A stretch of DNA of 64,000 nt, taken from NCBI RefSeq assembly GCF_019175285.1, contig NC_056530.1, positions 5,240,795 to 5,304,794 on the forward strand. Direction: 5' to 3'. Position numbers and translations under genes: made by a program. Below are positions 42,678 through 54,323 of the stretch, one piece after another (within the stretch, counting starts at the first letter, position 1; each line of letters opens with the position of its first letter). Origin of the DNA: Sceloporus undulatus (lineage: Eukaryota > Chordata > Lepidosauria > Squamata > Phrynosomatidae). The notes under the pieces were generated by a model. It did not search any database and was not told the origin of the DNA. It saw nothing but the letters and a program-made list of their open reading frames with translations.

Positions 42678-42864
42678 TCCCCCTGGCCAGGTTCCTGGAC
42701 CAAATGACTTTGGGGCAGGGCTCTAACCCTTCCAGCTTCCCTCCCCTACCATCATTTGGTCTTTCTCCTGCCATGAAGTTCAGTTGTCATTACTGCCTGT
42801 CTCTCTGCATGGATAAAGTCTTTTCATTCATCCCATGTCAGCTGGTGAGAAAAGTGAAAAGGAC

Positions 42865-43170
42865 ATGGGGCATTCACACTTATGTTTTTGTTCGAGGAGA
42901 TCCAGATTTCCGTGGTGACACAATATTGAATCAATGTTCCCAGTATGGTTTATGTGCCCGAATCTCTCAGTGGCATTTAAACCCTAGTCAACACTCACAC
43001 ACACCCCAGATGGATTCAAAATGGAGATGCTTCCATTTCTGGAAACGATCTTGTGCGATCTGGATCAATTAGTTAGCGTACTCACACTACTGAAGATTCA
43101 GATCGCTCCAGACCTTTAAAAGGGACTCGGTGTCAAATACACTGGGTTAAGTAGGTTTGTCCATGGCCCA
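42865..43170. mobile_element. hAT-like MITE, uncertain
   Basis: 'GGGGCATTCACACTTATG' at the left, and an internal 'GATCTGGATCAATTAG...CTCACACTAC' pattern, resemble other short nonautonomous elements in the window. The right end is unclear. Confidence 0.3.
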
Positions 43171-43282
43171 CCCGCAAACAGCGCCAGGTGCATTCAGGGC
43201 TAGTGTAAACATTGTGGAAATAACCCAGTATCACACTTCCTCAGATGCATATCGTGGAGTGGAAACCAGGGAGAGACATATA

Positions 43283-43513
43283 CAGTGGGCCCTTGTTATC
43301 TTCTGGGGTTTGGTTCCAGGATCCCCTGTGCACAACAAAATCCAATGGATGCTCAAGTTCCATGAAATATAATGGCAGAGCAAATGGTGATCCTCATATT
43401 AAATGGAATATCAAGGTTTGCTATTTGGAATTTGTACTTTTTAAAAAATACTTTCAAGCCATGGATGCTTGAATCTGTGTATAAAAAAATCTGTGGATAA
43501 GGAGGGTTGACTG
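43283..43513. mobile_element. Tigger-like MITE with TA duplication
   Basis: CAGTGGGCCCTTGTTATC to GGAGGGTTGACTG, flanked by TA (43281-43282 and 43514-43515). The opposite end is homologous to the element at 7987. Confidence 0.85.
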
Positions 43514-43599
43514 TATATGCCATTGGTATGTGAGAATGTCAATTCAAAATCAAAATCCTTTATGTATGGAAATGAAGTGGCAAGTTCAGTGTCACAAAA

Positions 43600-43695
43600 G
43601 CTCATGCTGCCAACTTCTTTCTTTCATTTGGTATCAAAGGTGCTACAAGATCTCTCTACGTACTGATTCTACAGACTAACACAACTATATCTTTG
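43600..43695 (+). mobile_element. Interspersed repeat fragment ('AAAGCTCATGCTGCCAA')
   Basis: 'CACAAAAGCTCATGCTGCCA', 'AAAGGTGCTACAAGATCTCT' and 'CAGACTAACACAACTATATC' are hallmarks of a widespread unclassified amniote repeat. Confidence 0.55.
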
Positions 43696-43884
43696 AATTC
43701 AGATGCAAGGTGCCACTCTTTCAGATGCCTTTGCTCCCAAGTCAAAGGTTGGTTATCCAGTGAGACTTCCAGGCTGTTTTGGACAATCTGAAAATTAAGA
43801 CCATATCCACTCTTATAGCATAAAAGTCTTACTTTTCAATGAGATGCTAGACAGATTTGGAGCTTGGCAAGTTAACACCTGATT

Positions 43885-44090
43885 GAGAGGGTTTTGTTGT
43901 TGTTACCATGAGCCTTCGGTTCATTTCTGTCTTATGGTGACCCTAAGGTAAACCCATCCTGGGGTTTTCTTGGCAGGTTTCTCAGAGGAGGGTTGCCATT
44001 GCCATCCTCTGAGGCTGAGAGAGTGTGACTTGCTCAAGGTCACCCAATGAGTTTCATCGCTCAGCGGGGAATTGAACCCAAAGGCTATAT
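43885..44090 (-). mobile_element. tRNA-derived SINE, antisense
   Basis: 'TGTCTTATGGTGACCCTAAG', 'GGTTTTCTTGGCAGGTTTCT', 'GAGGCTGAGAGAGTGTGACT' and 'GGGGAATTGAACCC' are the reverse of the SINE body. The last block is the box B of the tRNA-derived head. The remainder of the head is cut off. Confidence 0.75.
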
Positions 44091-44261
44091 GAAAAAATTT
44101 CGATTACTAAGGCATCTAGAGGCAATTGTGTTACTCACCCACTAGATGGTGAGAAAGAGTTACAACAGTTTGTAGCAGACGTAAAGATCCAAGGGGCCCA
44201 GGCCAGGCTAACAGTTGTGGATGATAGGCACTTCTGCCTTGTACCAAGTCAGACTCTGTAT

Positions 44262-44475
44262 GTGTGTGCGTTCATGTGCCTTTAAGTTGCCTGTCGACTT
44301 ATGGCAACTCATTTTTCATAGGCAAACATTTTCAGAGGTGGTGTTGCCAGTTTTTTCTCTGAAATATAGCCTACAGCACCTGGCATTTGTTGGTGGTCTC
44401 CCATCCAAGTACTATCCAGGGCTGAACCTGTTTTGCTTCCAAGATCAGATGATATCTGGTGCCTTCAGGGTATTT
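44262..44475 (-). mobile_element. 5S rRNA-derived SINE, antisense
   Basis: 'CCTACAGCACCTGGCATTTG', 'GGTCTCCCATCCAAGTACTA' and 'TTTTGCTTCCAAGATCAGAT' are the reverse complement of the 3' half of 5S rRNA (TACTTGGATGGGAGACC, GGGTGCTGTAGG). The adjoining 'TTCATAGGCAAACATTTTCA' part is the SINE tail. SINEs with a 5S head are known from lizards. Confidence 0.8.
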
Positions 44476-44479
44476 AGTT

Positions 44480-44860
44480 CATCTAAATTGGATTATTTGT
44501 CCATAATAGCCCAATATTCTGATTGGCGTCAGCTGTCCAGGATCTCAGGAAAGATCTTTTCCATCTCTTGCGCCTCTAATACTATTTTTTAAAAAGAGGT
44601 GATTCTAATAAAAATTTGACTGTATTCAACCACTGAACTTTAGTCCATTCGCAATATGATCCCTGATGGACTGAGCCATCTTAGAAATTGAACATGCACA
44701 ACCAGCTAGAAAACATTTCAATCTGAGTGAATAGTTAAGAAGTAGGAATTTATTCCCCTGAGTATCAAAACCAAAAAAAGGAAAGGAAAGCAAGAGAGAG
44801 ACTGGTTTATTCAAACAATTTTATGATCCTCCATAATTTATCTAGCAAATATTACTCTCA
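44480..44860. other. Intergenic, nothing recognised
   Basis: AT-rich DNA without open frames, repeats or sites I can support. Confidence 0.5.
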
Positions 44861-44865
44861 GATAG

Positions 44866-45140
44866 GGTTGCCATAACCCGGCTGCAACTGGGATTATCCC
44901 AGTTTTGGCAGCCTGGGGCCCCTCCCATCCCGGGTGCTGCCAAAAACCGGGACAACCCTGGTTGCAGCACTTAACCGCACTGCCCTCCTCCTCCTCCACC
45001 GAGCGGAGAAGGAAGAGGAGGGCTGTGCAGCCTGGGACAGAGGAGGCGAAGGGGGAAGCCCCGCCCCACCCTCCCTGCCTCCCTGCGCAGTGTAGCCTAG
45101 AGAGCAGGTCTTCGGGACGCCCGCCACTCAGAGCTTTTGC
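44866..45140. mobile_element. Possible MITE end ('TAGGGTTGCCATAA') with GC-rich body
   Basis: 'ATAGGGTTGCCATAACCCGG' is inverse to 'CTTATGGCAACCCTATT' at 47350-47366 and similar to the start of the short insert at 63687. The following 'CCCGGGTGCTGCCAAAAACC' part pairs with 'GGTTGCAGC...' as a small hairpin. Element limits are unclear. Confidence 0.35.
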
Positions 45141-45504
45141 CTGCCCACATCGGTATATATACCCTGTAACAGGCATTACCTTCCAGGTTACAGTGAGAAC
45201 AGGAAAAAAATGCCATAAATCGTTCATGTTTCACTGGGAGTCTAAATGCCTCATCATTTAAATGTATACCGCGTCGGTATTCTTGTAATTCTTTATCAAA
45301 GGATCGTTTTTGAGGCCCTAAACACCTTTACTTGTAATATGCAAATTTCTCCCGAAGCTGACCAATGGGAAAGAAGCAATCAGCCCTCCACTTGGGTTGG
45401 TTTTCAATGGCTTGGTGAAGGAAGAGTTTTTGCCTTACTTGTAAATAGGAAGGGCTTTGGGGTAGCAAAAGGCTGCATAAATAGTTTGACCCCCACTTAA
45501 ACAT

Positions 45505-45626
45505 CCATGGCTCAGTGCTATGGGATTCTGGGAATTGTAGTTTCTTGTGGCACCAGAGCTCTCTTGACAAAAGGAGGCTGAATGGTCCACAGAGCTACAG
45601 TTCCCAGGATTCCATAGCCTTGAGGA
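45505..45626. mobile_element. Palindromic MITE, central part, ZNF143-like motif
   Basis: 'CTCAGTGCTATGGGATTCTG', 'GGGAATTGTAGTTTCTTGTG' and 'GAGCTACAGTTCCCAGGATT' are the inner arms of the family. The outer 'AATAATCC' ends are missing. Confidence 0.75.
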
Positions 45627-45627
45627 G

Positions 45628-45690
45628 GAGGAGGAAGAGGAGAAGGGGGAGCAGAAGGAGGAGGAGGAGGAGGTGGTGGTGGTAAGTGGC
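45628..45690. repeat. GGA-rich purine tract
   Basis: Simple-sequence GAGGAGGA run to GGTGGTGG. Confidence 0.85.
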
Positions 45691-45715
45691 CAGAGGCCTC
45701 AAGTTTTTTTTTAAT

Positions 45716-45771
45716 TTTATTTTGCGTGCTTTTAATGCTAACAAGTCTCCCTTGTTTTGACAATGATAGTG

Positions 45772-45817
<46 letters not shown>

Positions 45818-46050
45818 ATGAGTCAGCTTGAGAGGCATGCAGGCACTGTTTCTGAAGCCGAGAGAGTGTCACCTTCCAAAGTGTGTTTTGGGTGCTTTTA
45901 ATGTTAACAAGTCTCCCTTGCTTTGACAATGATAGTGCGATGATGATGATGATGATGATGATGATGATATGAGTCAGCTTCAGAGGCATGCAGGCACTGT
46001 TTCTGAAGCCGAGAGAGTGTGACTTTCCAAAGTGCCTTTTCTGTGTGTTT
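45716..46050. repeat. Tandem duplication, about 175-bp unit, each with (GAT)n
   Basis: Two units share 'GTGCTTTTAATG.TAACAAG', 'TTTGACAATGATAGTG', a (GAT)n run (45775-45817 and 45940-45969), and 'GAGGCATGCAGGCACTGTTT'. The GAT run differs in length between them. Confidence 0.85.
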
Positions 46051-46149
46051 TTGGTTCTTTTATGGTGATATTGATATCAGCAAGCCTCTGAGGCTTGGCC
46101 AATGTAAGTTGCTGTGATTTTTACAATCTCATGCGTAGTGAAGAAAAAT

Positions 46150-46232
46150 CACAGTCCCTTGACTAAGTTTGATTGATTGATTGAAATTTTATTTATATAC
46201 CGCCATTCCTATGATCACGGTGGTTTACAAAA
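46150..46232 (-). mobile_element. LINE 3' tail, antisense
   Basis: 'GATTGATTGATTGAAATTTT' and 'ATTTATATACCGCCATTCCT' are the reverse of an L2/CR1-type 'GGCGGTATATAAAT' tail. Confidence 0.6.
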
Positions 46233-46319
46233 CAAAATGAAAATACGATACAGTACAGATTACAGATTCTCCCCCTGGAGAAACGCCGCTCCGGCGGCAA
46301 GGAAGAGTCTCTCTGGGCC

Positions 46320-46865
46320 GCTCCTGCCCAGGTGGAAAGCGGGCGGGCGGGCAGTTAGGGAGGGAGGAGCCTCTTTCTTCAGGCTAGCCCCTGATGGTAC
46401 TGGGCCAGCCTTTCTTCTCTCCCTCAGAGGCTGAACAATGACAGTTGGGGAGGGAGAGCCTTTTCTTCAGGCTAGCCCCTGATGGTTACTGGGCCAGCCC
46501 TTCTCTCTCCCTCAGGGAAACGATGACAGTTGGGGAGGGAGGAGCCTCTGTCTTCAGGCTAGCCCCTGATGGTACTGGGCCAGCCTTCTCTCTCTCCCTC
46601 AGAGGCTGAACGATGACTTGGGAGGGAGAGGAGCTCTTTCTTCAGGCTAGCCCTGATGTACTGGGCCAGCCTTCTCTCTCCTCAGAGGCCAACGATGACG
46701 TTGGGGAGGGAGGAGCCTTTTCTTCAGCTAGCCCCTGATGGTTTCTGGGCCAGCCTTCTCTCTCCCTCAGGGCCAACGTGACAGTTGGGGAGGGAGGAGC
46801 CTCGTCTTCAGGCTAGCCCCTGATGGTACTGGGCCAGCCTTCTCTCTCTCCCTCAGAGGCCATAA
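46320..46865. repeat. Minisatellite, about 85-90-bp unit, six to seven copies
   Basis: 'GGGGAGGGAGGAGCC', 'TCTTCAGGCTAGCCCCTGAT', 'GGTACTGGGCCAGCC' and 'CTCTCTCCCTCAGAGG' recur in order every 80-90 bp. Copies differ largely by 1-base indels. Confidence 0.9.
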
Positions 46866-47209
46866 CGTGTACACACTTCTGAGAAGTACAGTTGGTGCAA
46901 GAAACCTGAAATGGCAAATCCACTTTTTGTGAAACCACCTTAACATGTTCAATATGCACAGCCATGTTAAACCATGCTAAGTGTTAAACCCAACAAGGGG
47001 TTTGGTTATGGAATAAGTCTCTGAAATATGCAAGAGGCCATGTTAAGGAAATAATAATAATAATAGGATTTATTTATATACTGCCCAATCACTGGGAATC
47101 CGAGCAACAGAGGGGATAATGGTCAATGCCCAAATGTGCTGTTTGGAATGGGGGGAGGGGGGTTGACCAGAAAGGGAAGAACATTTCTGCCATCTGTCTA
47201 GGAATAATG

Positions 47210-47367
47210 CCAAAATGTCCTCCATTTTGATCATGCCTAAGAAACATGCATTTATATTAACATTTTTTTAAAAAATCATCAATTTTTTTCACGTGTCCTC
47301 CATTTTAAAAAAATGTTGTCTTACATTTGTCCCGGTTTGGAGGTCCTGACTTATGGCAACCCTATTC
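47210..47367. mobile_element. Repeat ending 'TATGGCAACCCTA'
   Basis: 'ATGTCCTCCATTTTGA', 'CACGTGTCCTCCATTTT', 'TTACATTTGTCCCGGTTTGG' and 'CTTATGGCAACCCTATT' form the inverse of a family whose other end is seen at 44866 and 63687. Confidence 0.5.
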
Positions 47368-47654
47368 TCAGATCAAAGCTGCTCTCACGGGGCAGACACC
47401 TGGGTTGAGTACAAATGAGAAACAGTGATGCTATCTGGAACAAATCTGCAATCCCAATTTTTGTTTCAATTGTAATTGTTTCATAGAGGTCGGAATATTG
47501 GAAAACAGCCAACAAGCTGTCTGGAAGTGAATCAATATACAAAATAAATGGGATATTTCTCCCAAAACGGAAGTAGCTTGTAAGGTATAGCAGTGTGTCA
47601 GCTAATCCAAGCTCAGGTGAAACCTATTCAATAGTTAAAATTATCACAAGCAGC

Positions 47655-47835
47655 TTTTTGTGGGTTTTTTGGGCTATGAGGCTGTGTTCTAGAAGGTTTT
47701 TTTCCTGTTTCACCAGCAGCTGTGGTTGGCATCTTCCGAGAAGATCAGAGATTATAGAACATGGCCTCATAGTCTGAGAAACTCACAAAAAACTATGGAT
47801 TCCATCTGTGAAAGCCTTCGACTTCACAATCACAA
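47655..47835. mobile_element. Foldback MITE ('GTTCTAGAA' family)
   Basis: 'TTTTTGTGGGTTTTTTGGGC' and 'GAAACTCACAAAAAACTATG' are the inverse outer arms. The inner arms are partly lost. The 'AAAGCCTTCGAC' flank matches the copy at 16628. Confidence 0.7.
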
Positions 47836-47839
47836 GCAG

Positions 47840-48400
47840 CATTACAATTCTAATTTATGGAAAATAAAATATCAATTGGTACTAGGTATGATAGCTCAAT
47901 ACTACCTCCCAGATCGGAAGTACTATGTCCTAAGACATTTGATGGCATAGGCTGCATAGGAGAATGGAACCATTTCCACCACTTTTTGCACACCCTGGAC
48001 CATTTTAGTTCCAGAAAAGGCCTCTCATAGACTTACCATGGTAAAAATGCCCTCCCGTGCTGATCATAGAAGGTGTTGGGTATATTTTGGGTCAAAATAT
48101 ATTTTTTAAACAATTGTGGCAGCAAGGATACAATGTGTGGGATGTAGCCCATGTAGGTCTCCTGGGGGAACTAGTGTAGTCCCCTAGCCTCCCACCGTTA
48201 CAAATTATTACTAAATCTTTGGATGTGTATATTCTCAGTGTTCATAATCTGTAATTCAAATGTCACATGTGGCTTGTTTTGGTAAAAATGTGGTGGAAAA
48301 GAAATACAAACAGTCAACAGCATGAATTCAAGGTCCATAAATGATGACTAGAGGAACATATGCCCTTGCCTATAGTGAAAGGAGAGGCCTAAGTACCCTA
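47840..48400. other. Intergenic, nothing recognised
   Basis: No open frame or repeat family I can name. Confidence 0.5.
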
Positions 48401-48404
48401 AAGG

Positions 48405-48452
48405 TGTCAGATCCTGCCTGATCTTGAAAGCTCAGCAGGATCAGTTCAGGTT
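48405..48452 (+). mobile_element. 5S rRNA-derived SINE fragment
   Basis: 'CCTGATCTTGAAAGCTCAGCAGG' region corresponds to 5S rRNA 'TCTGATCTCGGAAGCTAAGCAGG'. Only about 45 bp is recognisable. Confidence 0.5.
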
Positions 48453-48810
48453 AATATTATTTAAGATATTAACTACTGACATCTAAACTGATTTAATTAT
48501 TTCAGTCATTAGTGCTGATGTCGACAGATTAATTTTCCACTGTCTAATGTTTAACATTTCAAGCCAAATGTTCCAAGCCCTCTTTAGAAAGACAAGACAT
48601 TCTGAAAGGTCCTTGAATGAAAGTTCAGGTGTCCCGCCCCCACCAATGTGCTGGAATATTTCTGGTGGGGAAATTGTGACTCTCTTTGTTAACTTTTTCT
48701 CTACTGATTAGATTCTGCGTTACCTCATGTTATTCCTCCTTATGTCCAGATGAATGCTTTCTGTGACATGCCAATAATGTGGTCTGATTCAAGGGTGCAT
48801 TGTGAGATAT

Positions 48811-49025
48811 CATTGGGCTCTTGGTATCCGCTGGGGTTTGATTCCAGGACCCTCAGCGGATACCAAAATCTGTGGATGCTCAATTCCCATGATATACAAT
48901 GGCATAGTAAAATGGTGCCCCATATATAAAATGGCTAAATCAAGATTTGCTTTTTGAAATGTATATTTTTTGGAATATTTTTAAACTGTGGATGTTTCAA
49001 CCCGTGGATACAGAGGGCTGAATGT
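48811..49025. mobile_element. Tigger-like MITE
   Basis: 'ATTGGGCTCTTGGTATCCGC' to 'CAGAGGGCTGAATG', followed by TA. Homologous to the elements at 43283 and 61254; the left terminus is slightly worn. Confidence 0.75.
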
Positions 49026-49029
49026 ATTG

Positions 49030-49975
49030 TGTGGCAATTGCAATTGATGTGTTGCAAAGAAGAATGAATTCTATGTGTGCACTCCCCAAAAGTGGTGAAT
49101 GAAGTATACAATGTACAAAATTACTGTTTTGTTATTCATTTATTTTATATCTTTCTTTGTTATACATTTTTTTTAAAAAATTAAGTGGTTGTTCACCTAA
49201 CATCCTATTGCCTTACATCCTGGAGAGCATACTCTTTTTGGTCTGAGTCAAATCTGTTTATTCGCCCTGGCATCACAAACTGTGGAATGTATTTTGATTG
49301 CCGCAGAAAGTGACAAAAGGAAGGGGAAGAAAAGAACTGTTTGCACCGTAAAAAGAAACAAACCATCCATAAATGCAACATTAATTAGGGAAATTAAATT
49401 AAAAGCACTGCAGGTTAATTAACTAGTTACTAAACAAGTTATTTCTAAGCTCTGAGTCAGAATGTGCCCCACATGGAGCAAAATGCTCAGGTTGGGCACT
49501 ACCATCATGGAGAGCACAGTGCCCAAAATTTTTACAAGACCCACTGCTTGTTTTTAAGTGCTGAGGGCCAGTTACTACAAGCCAGGCTTAACATTTTTGA
49601 ATGTGCCTAGAAACAGCTTCGGGTCAGACAGGAATGAGCATCATCGGAGAGAGAAAACTCCCTTGGCTCTGAGGGTGTATCATTTGTGGTGATTTGACAC
49701 CTGTTCTGGTCTAAACAGGTCCAGTTCCATATTCTGATGGCTGTACTTTGTGTTAACCGGTAGAGGTTACTTAATCTGACTTCTTTGTAGAAATCACCTA
49801 GGCTTGGATTAAAACCCGTTCCTGTTGAAAGAGGAGACTCCAGAGATGTGAAAATGTCTGATTTGAGGTTACTCAAGGCTTTGGGATGCAGCATCTGGTT
49901 TCTTATTTGTTAGGCTATTTGGGCTATCTGGCTCAGGTTGGCATATTTGAATGTCCCCTACAAGACAAACTTGTT
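49030..49975. other. Intergenic, nothing recognised
   Basis: AT-rich DNA. Short open frames do not resemble known proteins. Confidence 0.5.
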
Positions 49976-49979
49976 GCTG

Positions 49980-50132
49980 AACATAAAGAAACCCAGTGGG
50001 TAGCTTTGGACAAGACACACTTTCTCAGCCTCTGGGGAAGGCAAGCAAGGGCTAACCTCCTCCCAACAAATCTTGTCATACGGTTGCCATGAGTTGGAAA
50101 TGATTTGAAGGCATGCAACACCAGCAAAGACC
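49980..50132 (+). mobile_element. tRNA-derived SINE, 3' part
   Basis: 'CAGCCTCTGGGGAAGGCAAG', 'CGGTTGCCATGAGTTGGAAA' and 'TGATTTGAAGGCATGCAACA' match the body and tail of the SINE at 62003. Confidence 0.75.
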
Positions 50133-50136
50133 CCAT

Positions 50137-50476
50137 TCCCACTTACAGATAAATCGAGGTGCAATCCAAATCGATTTGACAGTGGATCAGTTTCGACAAT
50201 TCCCAATACATTTTCCCCAGTTGCATTTTTTCCGTCTCAAATAATCCACTTGTGGTTCCCATTCACAAATGAATCGATTCAAAACTATTTGGTTTCAGTC
50301 AGCTGAAGGGGAAATTTGAATCAATTCCAATCCGTATGTGGTTCACACTTGCGCCGATTTGATTTATAGAAAAAGAAGCAGAAAAAATTAGCGTCAAAAA
50401 GATGCGGGTTAAATGGGTCTAGTGCATGCCCCCCCTTCCGATTCACAATTTGCTTTAAAAGGTAGTGGGAATGAGT
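50137..50476. mobile_element. MITE with 'CATTCCCACT' inverted termini, copy 1
   Basis: Starts CATTCCCACTTACAGATAAA and ends GGTAGTGGGAATG. Many 'AATCGATT' and 'TTGTGGTTC' blocks lie inside. Copies at 54752 and 59564. Probably hAT-like (see the latter for an 8-10-bp duplication). Confidence 0.7.
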
Positions 50477-50532
50477 TCAAGGACCAGGGAAAGGGAAAAA
50501 ATAAGAACCAGCTTCAGCCTCCTGAAGGACGA

Positions 50533-50935
50533 GCCATAAAGTCTACCTGTGAGTAAACCTCCTCGTCCTGCCCCCTCCAAGGCCCTGAGGGACGCCGTTG
50601 TTTGCTGCTGTTGCCGGGCTGCTCCTTGGGCAGCGAAGAACTTGCGCAGCTGCGCATTTGTCCAGGGACTTGGCAGCCAACGGACTTTGTCCGCAGCATT
50701 CTGGCTAACCGAAGGACCAGGAACAACTGAGGGGAAGGCGGGGAGGGGCGTGCCGGTGAGAGGGGCATGCCATAAAGTCTACCTGTGAGTAAACCTCCTT
50801 GTCCTGCCCCCTCCAAGGCCCTGAGGGATGCCGTTGTTTGCTGCTATTGCCGGGCTGCTCCTTGGGCAGCGAAGAACTTGCGCAGCTGCGCATTTGTCCA
50901 GGGACTTGGCAGCCAACGGACTTTGTTCGCACCAT
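50533..50935 (+). promoter_or_regulatory. Tandem 236-bp 5' UTR units of the L2
   Basis: GCCATAAAGTCTACCTGTGA starts at 50533 and again at 50769. Both units run through 'GGCCCTGAGGGA.GCCGTTG', 'GGGCAGCGAAGAACTTGCGC' and 'CAGCCAACGGACTTTGT.CG'. The second unit is partial (to about 50930) before unique 5' UTR. Tandem 5' monomers act as promoters in some LINEs, such as mouse L1. A promoter role here is inference. Confidence 0.75.
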
Positions 50936-51279
50936 CGCAGGCGGGCTTGGGACAGGTCCTGAGTTGCTGTGTGTGCAGCAGAGGAATGACGTGTAGGGTT
51001 GTCTTCCTCTGCTGCAGCTTTGTTACATTGCTGTTTGGGGATTATTGGGCCATGGATGATGGACAGCTGGGCGAGGGGATGGTGGATTGTTCTGTGTTGT
51101 ATGGAGCTCCTATTAGAGTAGTGTGGGGCAGGGGGAGATATAGTGGTAGGAGAGTGGAGTCGTTTCGGAAGGGAAGGCGGGATCGATGCGTAATATCTAT
51201 CCCTCTTTCCATCCTCTCTCCTAGCCAAAAAGATCTGTGAGTCAGTCCAACTGTACCACAAACCCTGTCTCTGCTCCTG

Positions 51280-54177
51280 TGCAATGCCAGGTCTGTAAAG
51301 AACAAGACCCATATCTTGTATGATTTGTTGGAGGAAAAGTGTTGTGACCTGGCATGCATTACTGAGACCTGGCTTGGGCCTGAAAGCAAAGCGGTGTGGG
51401 CTCAGGCCCTCCCAGCTGGGTACTCAGTTAAGGACCAGTGCAGGTTAGGTGGGCGGGGGGGGGGGTGTTGCCTTGATCCATAAGAACACCCTTTCCTTGA
51501 CCAGGAACCATTTACGTCAGACAGATTACATTGAGTGTATTTACCTGACCCTGAAGAACAGGGACAGTTTGGGGATTCTGTTGGTCTACCGGCCACCCCG
51601 TGCGCTAACAAACTCCCTGACCGAGCTGACATGGCTGGTCTCGGAACTGTTGTTGGAGTCCCCTAGACTTTTAGTCTTGGGGGACCTCAACATCCCTTTC
51701 GAGACCAGTCGTGATCCAACTGGTGCGGCTCGGGAGTTCATGGCTACCATGACAGCCATGGGCCTGTCCCTATTAGTCTCAGGACCTACACATTCGGCTG
51801 GTAATACACTTGATGTTCTCTTCTGTATGGATATGGAGACGCCGTGGGCAGAGGTTTCTAATGTCTCTTCCTTGTCATGGACGGATCATTTCCTGGTCGA
51901 GGCTAATATCAAGGCTTCTACCCGGATCCCTCCTGGGGGTGGCGGACCTATTCGGATGGTCCACCCTCAAAGGCTGATGGAACCCAAAAGGTTCCAAGAA
52001 GCCCTAGAGGGGCTTATGGTTGGAACTGACGGCGATTCTGTTGATGCCCTAACTAACATCTGGGATATTGATCTCTCCAGGGCTATATACAGTATCGCTC
52101 CCAAGCATCCTCTCAGACCTGCTTCCAAAAAACGGCCTTGGTATACGGAAGATCTTCGGGCCAGGAAGCGGTTTTTGCGACGACTAGAGCGCAAATGGCG
52201 GAGACATCAGGCCTTAGCCGACAAGACACTCCTGGACTCTCTTTTGAAGGACTACGGAGTGGCGATAATCGCAGCGAAGAACTCTTTCTTTTCTGCGCGT
52301 ATCGCGTCCGCGGAGTCGCGTCCGGCAGAGCTGTTCAGGGTAGTGAGGGAGCTTACTCAACTCCCTCCTCCCCTGAACCCTATTTTGGAACCATCGAAAG
52401 CCTGCTGTGATGAGTTTAACAACTTCTTTGCGGATAAAATCTCTCAGATAAGGGTTGATCTCGACTTCATTATTAGTTCAGAATCTAGAGTAGAGGTGTC
52501 CAGAGCCTCCGTGGACTTGGTTAAACTGCATCACTTTGAGTCTGTCTGTACTGAGGATGTGGACAAGATTCTTCGAAGCGTTAGGAAGACGACTTGCTCT
52601 CTCGATCCCTGTCCTTCATGGCTGACAGCTCAAGGGGGAACGGTTGTGACTAATATGTTGCACCGTATTATCAATACATCCTTCAGGGATGGGCAGTTTC
52701 CATCAACTTTGAAGACGGTCATTATTAAACCTTTGTTGAAAAAGCCCTCCCTTGACCCCCTAATTCGGAACAATTATCGGCCTGTCTCGCTGCTGCCATT
52801 TTTAGGGAAGGTAATCGAGAGGGCAGTTGCCTTTCAGCTTCAAGGGATCTTGGATGAGACGGATTATCTGGACCCATTTCAAACTGGCTTCCGGGCGGGC
52901 TATGGAGTTGAGACTGCTATGGTCGCCTCAGTTGATGATTTCCGTCTGGGTATGGACAGGGGGAGCGTGTCCCTGTTAGTGCTCTTGGACACCTCAGCGG
53001 CCTTCGATACCATCGACCATGGTATCCTTCTGGGTCGCCTGAGGGAGTTGGGTATCGGGGGCTCTGCTTTGCAGTGGTTCCGTTCCTACCTCTCGGGCAG
53101 ATTCCAGATGGTGGAGCTGGGGGACTGTCGCTCCGATAGGAGGGCCCTGACATCTGGGGTCCCTCAGGGAGCGATTTTGTCCCCTATGCTTTTTAACATT
53201 ACATGAAGCTGCTGGGAGAGATCATCTGGAGACACGGGGCATGGTGTTATCAGTACGCTGATGACACCCAAATAGTTTTCTCTGTGTCTCCGACTGATGC
53301 AGTAACTAGGGATGGCATCTCTCCTCTTAATGCTTGCTTGGAGTCGGTAATGGGCTGGATGAGGGAAAACAGACTCAGCCTGAATCCAGAGAAAACGGAA
53401 GTACTGGTGATTGGCTCTCCTGGCCCGGGTAAGGAAATTTTTCCACCTGTTCTAAATGGGGTCACACTCCCTGTGAAGGACTCTGTTCGCAGTTTGGGGG
53501 TGCTTCTGGACTCGTCACTTCACCTTACTGCTCAGGTGGATGCGGCAGTCAGGAGCACCTGTTATCAGCTTCGGCTGATACGCCAACTGCAACGCTTCCT
53601 TGGCCGGGGGGACCTTGAAACCGTTATACATGCTCTGGTAACCTCTCGATTAGATTTCTGTAATGCGCTTTACATGGGGCAACCCTTGTACCAAACCCGG
53701 AAGCTTCAATTAGTGCAGAATATGGCTGCTCGGCTGGTTACTGGATGTTCCAGGGCCAGCCATATAACATCAGTCCTAAAAGATCTCCATTGGCTGCCTA
53801 TTCGCTTCCGGGCCGAATACAAGGTGTTGGTTATCACCTATAAAGCCCTAAATGGCTTGGGCCCAGGGTACTTGGAGGACCGCCTCTCCCCATACAATCC
53901 GCCCCGCACTCTCAGGTCGGGTGAAAGACATCTTTTAAGAGTTCCAGACGCTCGATATGTATCAGCTCAGAGGGCTTTCTCTATTTCAGCCCCTTAGCTC
54001 TGGAACTCCCTCCCCAATGAGCTCCGTACTTCCACCTCCCTCGATGCTTTCAAGAAGAACTTGAAGACTTTTGTTCCGCTAGGCTTTCCCCTCGTGAGCC
54101 TTGTGGTCATTCTCTTCCCCTTGGCAATATTTTTATGTATTCCATTCTACACAGCCACTTGTATAGGGTGTTGTTAG
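51280..54177 (+). pseudogene. L2 endonuclease-reverse transcriptase ORF, three lesions
   Basis: The endonuclease starts 'LLLCNARSVKNKTHILYDLL' (51270s) with 'CCDLACITETWLG', 'LLVLGDLNIPFE', 'NTLDVLF' and 'SWTDHFLVEANI'. The reverse transcriptase has 'NNYRPVSLLPFLGKVIERAV', 'QTGFRAGYGVETAM', 'LDTSAAFDTIDHGILL', 'TSGVPQGAILSPMLFNI' and the catalytic 'YQYADDTQIVFSV'. The C-terminus has 'GVLLDSSLHLTAQVDA' and 'DLHWLPIRFRAEYKVLVITY'. Lesions: an indel in the ten-G run at about 51455-51465, a missing T near 53200 ('NI' into 'YMKLLGE'), and TAG at 53995-53997 before 'LWNSLPNEL'. Two of the three are simple 1-base events that sequencing error could also produce. Confidence 0.85.
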
Positions 54178-54289
54178 TTTTTACTGTTCTTAATTGTTAA
54201 CTTTGTATTATTGTCATGCTGATGTTTTAATTGTCTTACTCTTTGATGTACACCGCTGTGATCGCTGGAATAGCGGTACAGAAATAAAA

Positions 54290-54323
<34 letters not shown>

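Noticed and set aside
44838-45261. GC-rich 118-129 codon frames on both strands
   Set aside because: No similarity or codon structure, and the segment resembles a repeat body beginning with the 'TAGGGTTGCCATAA' end.
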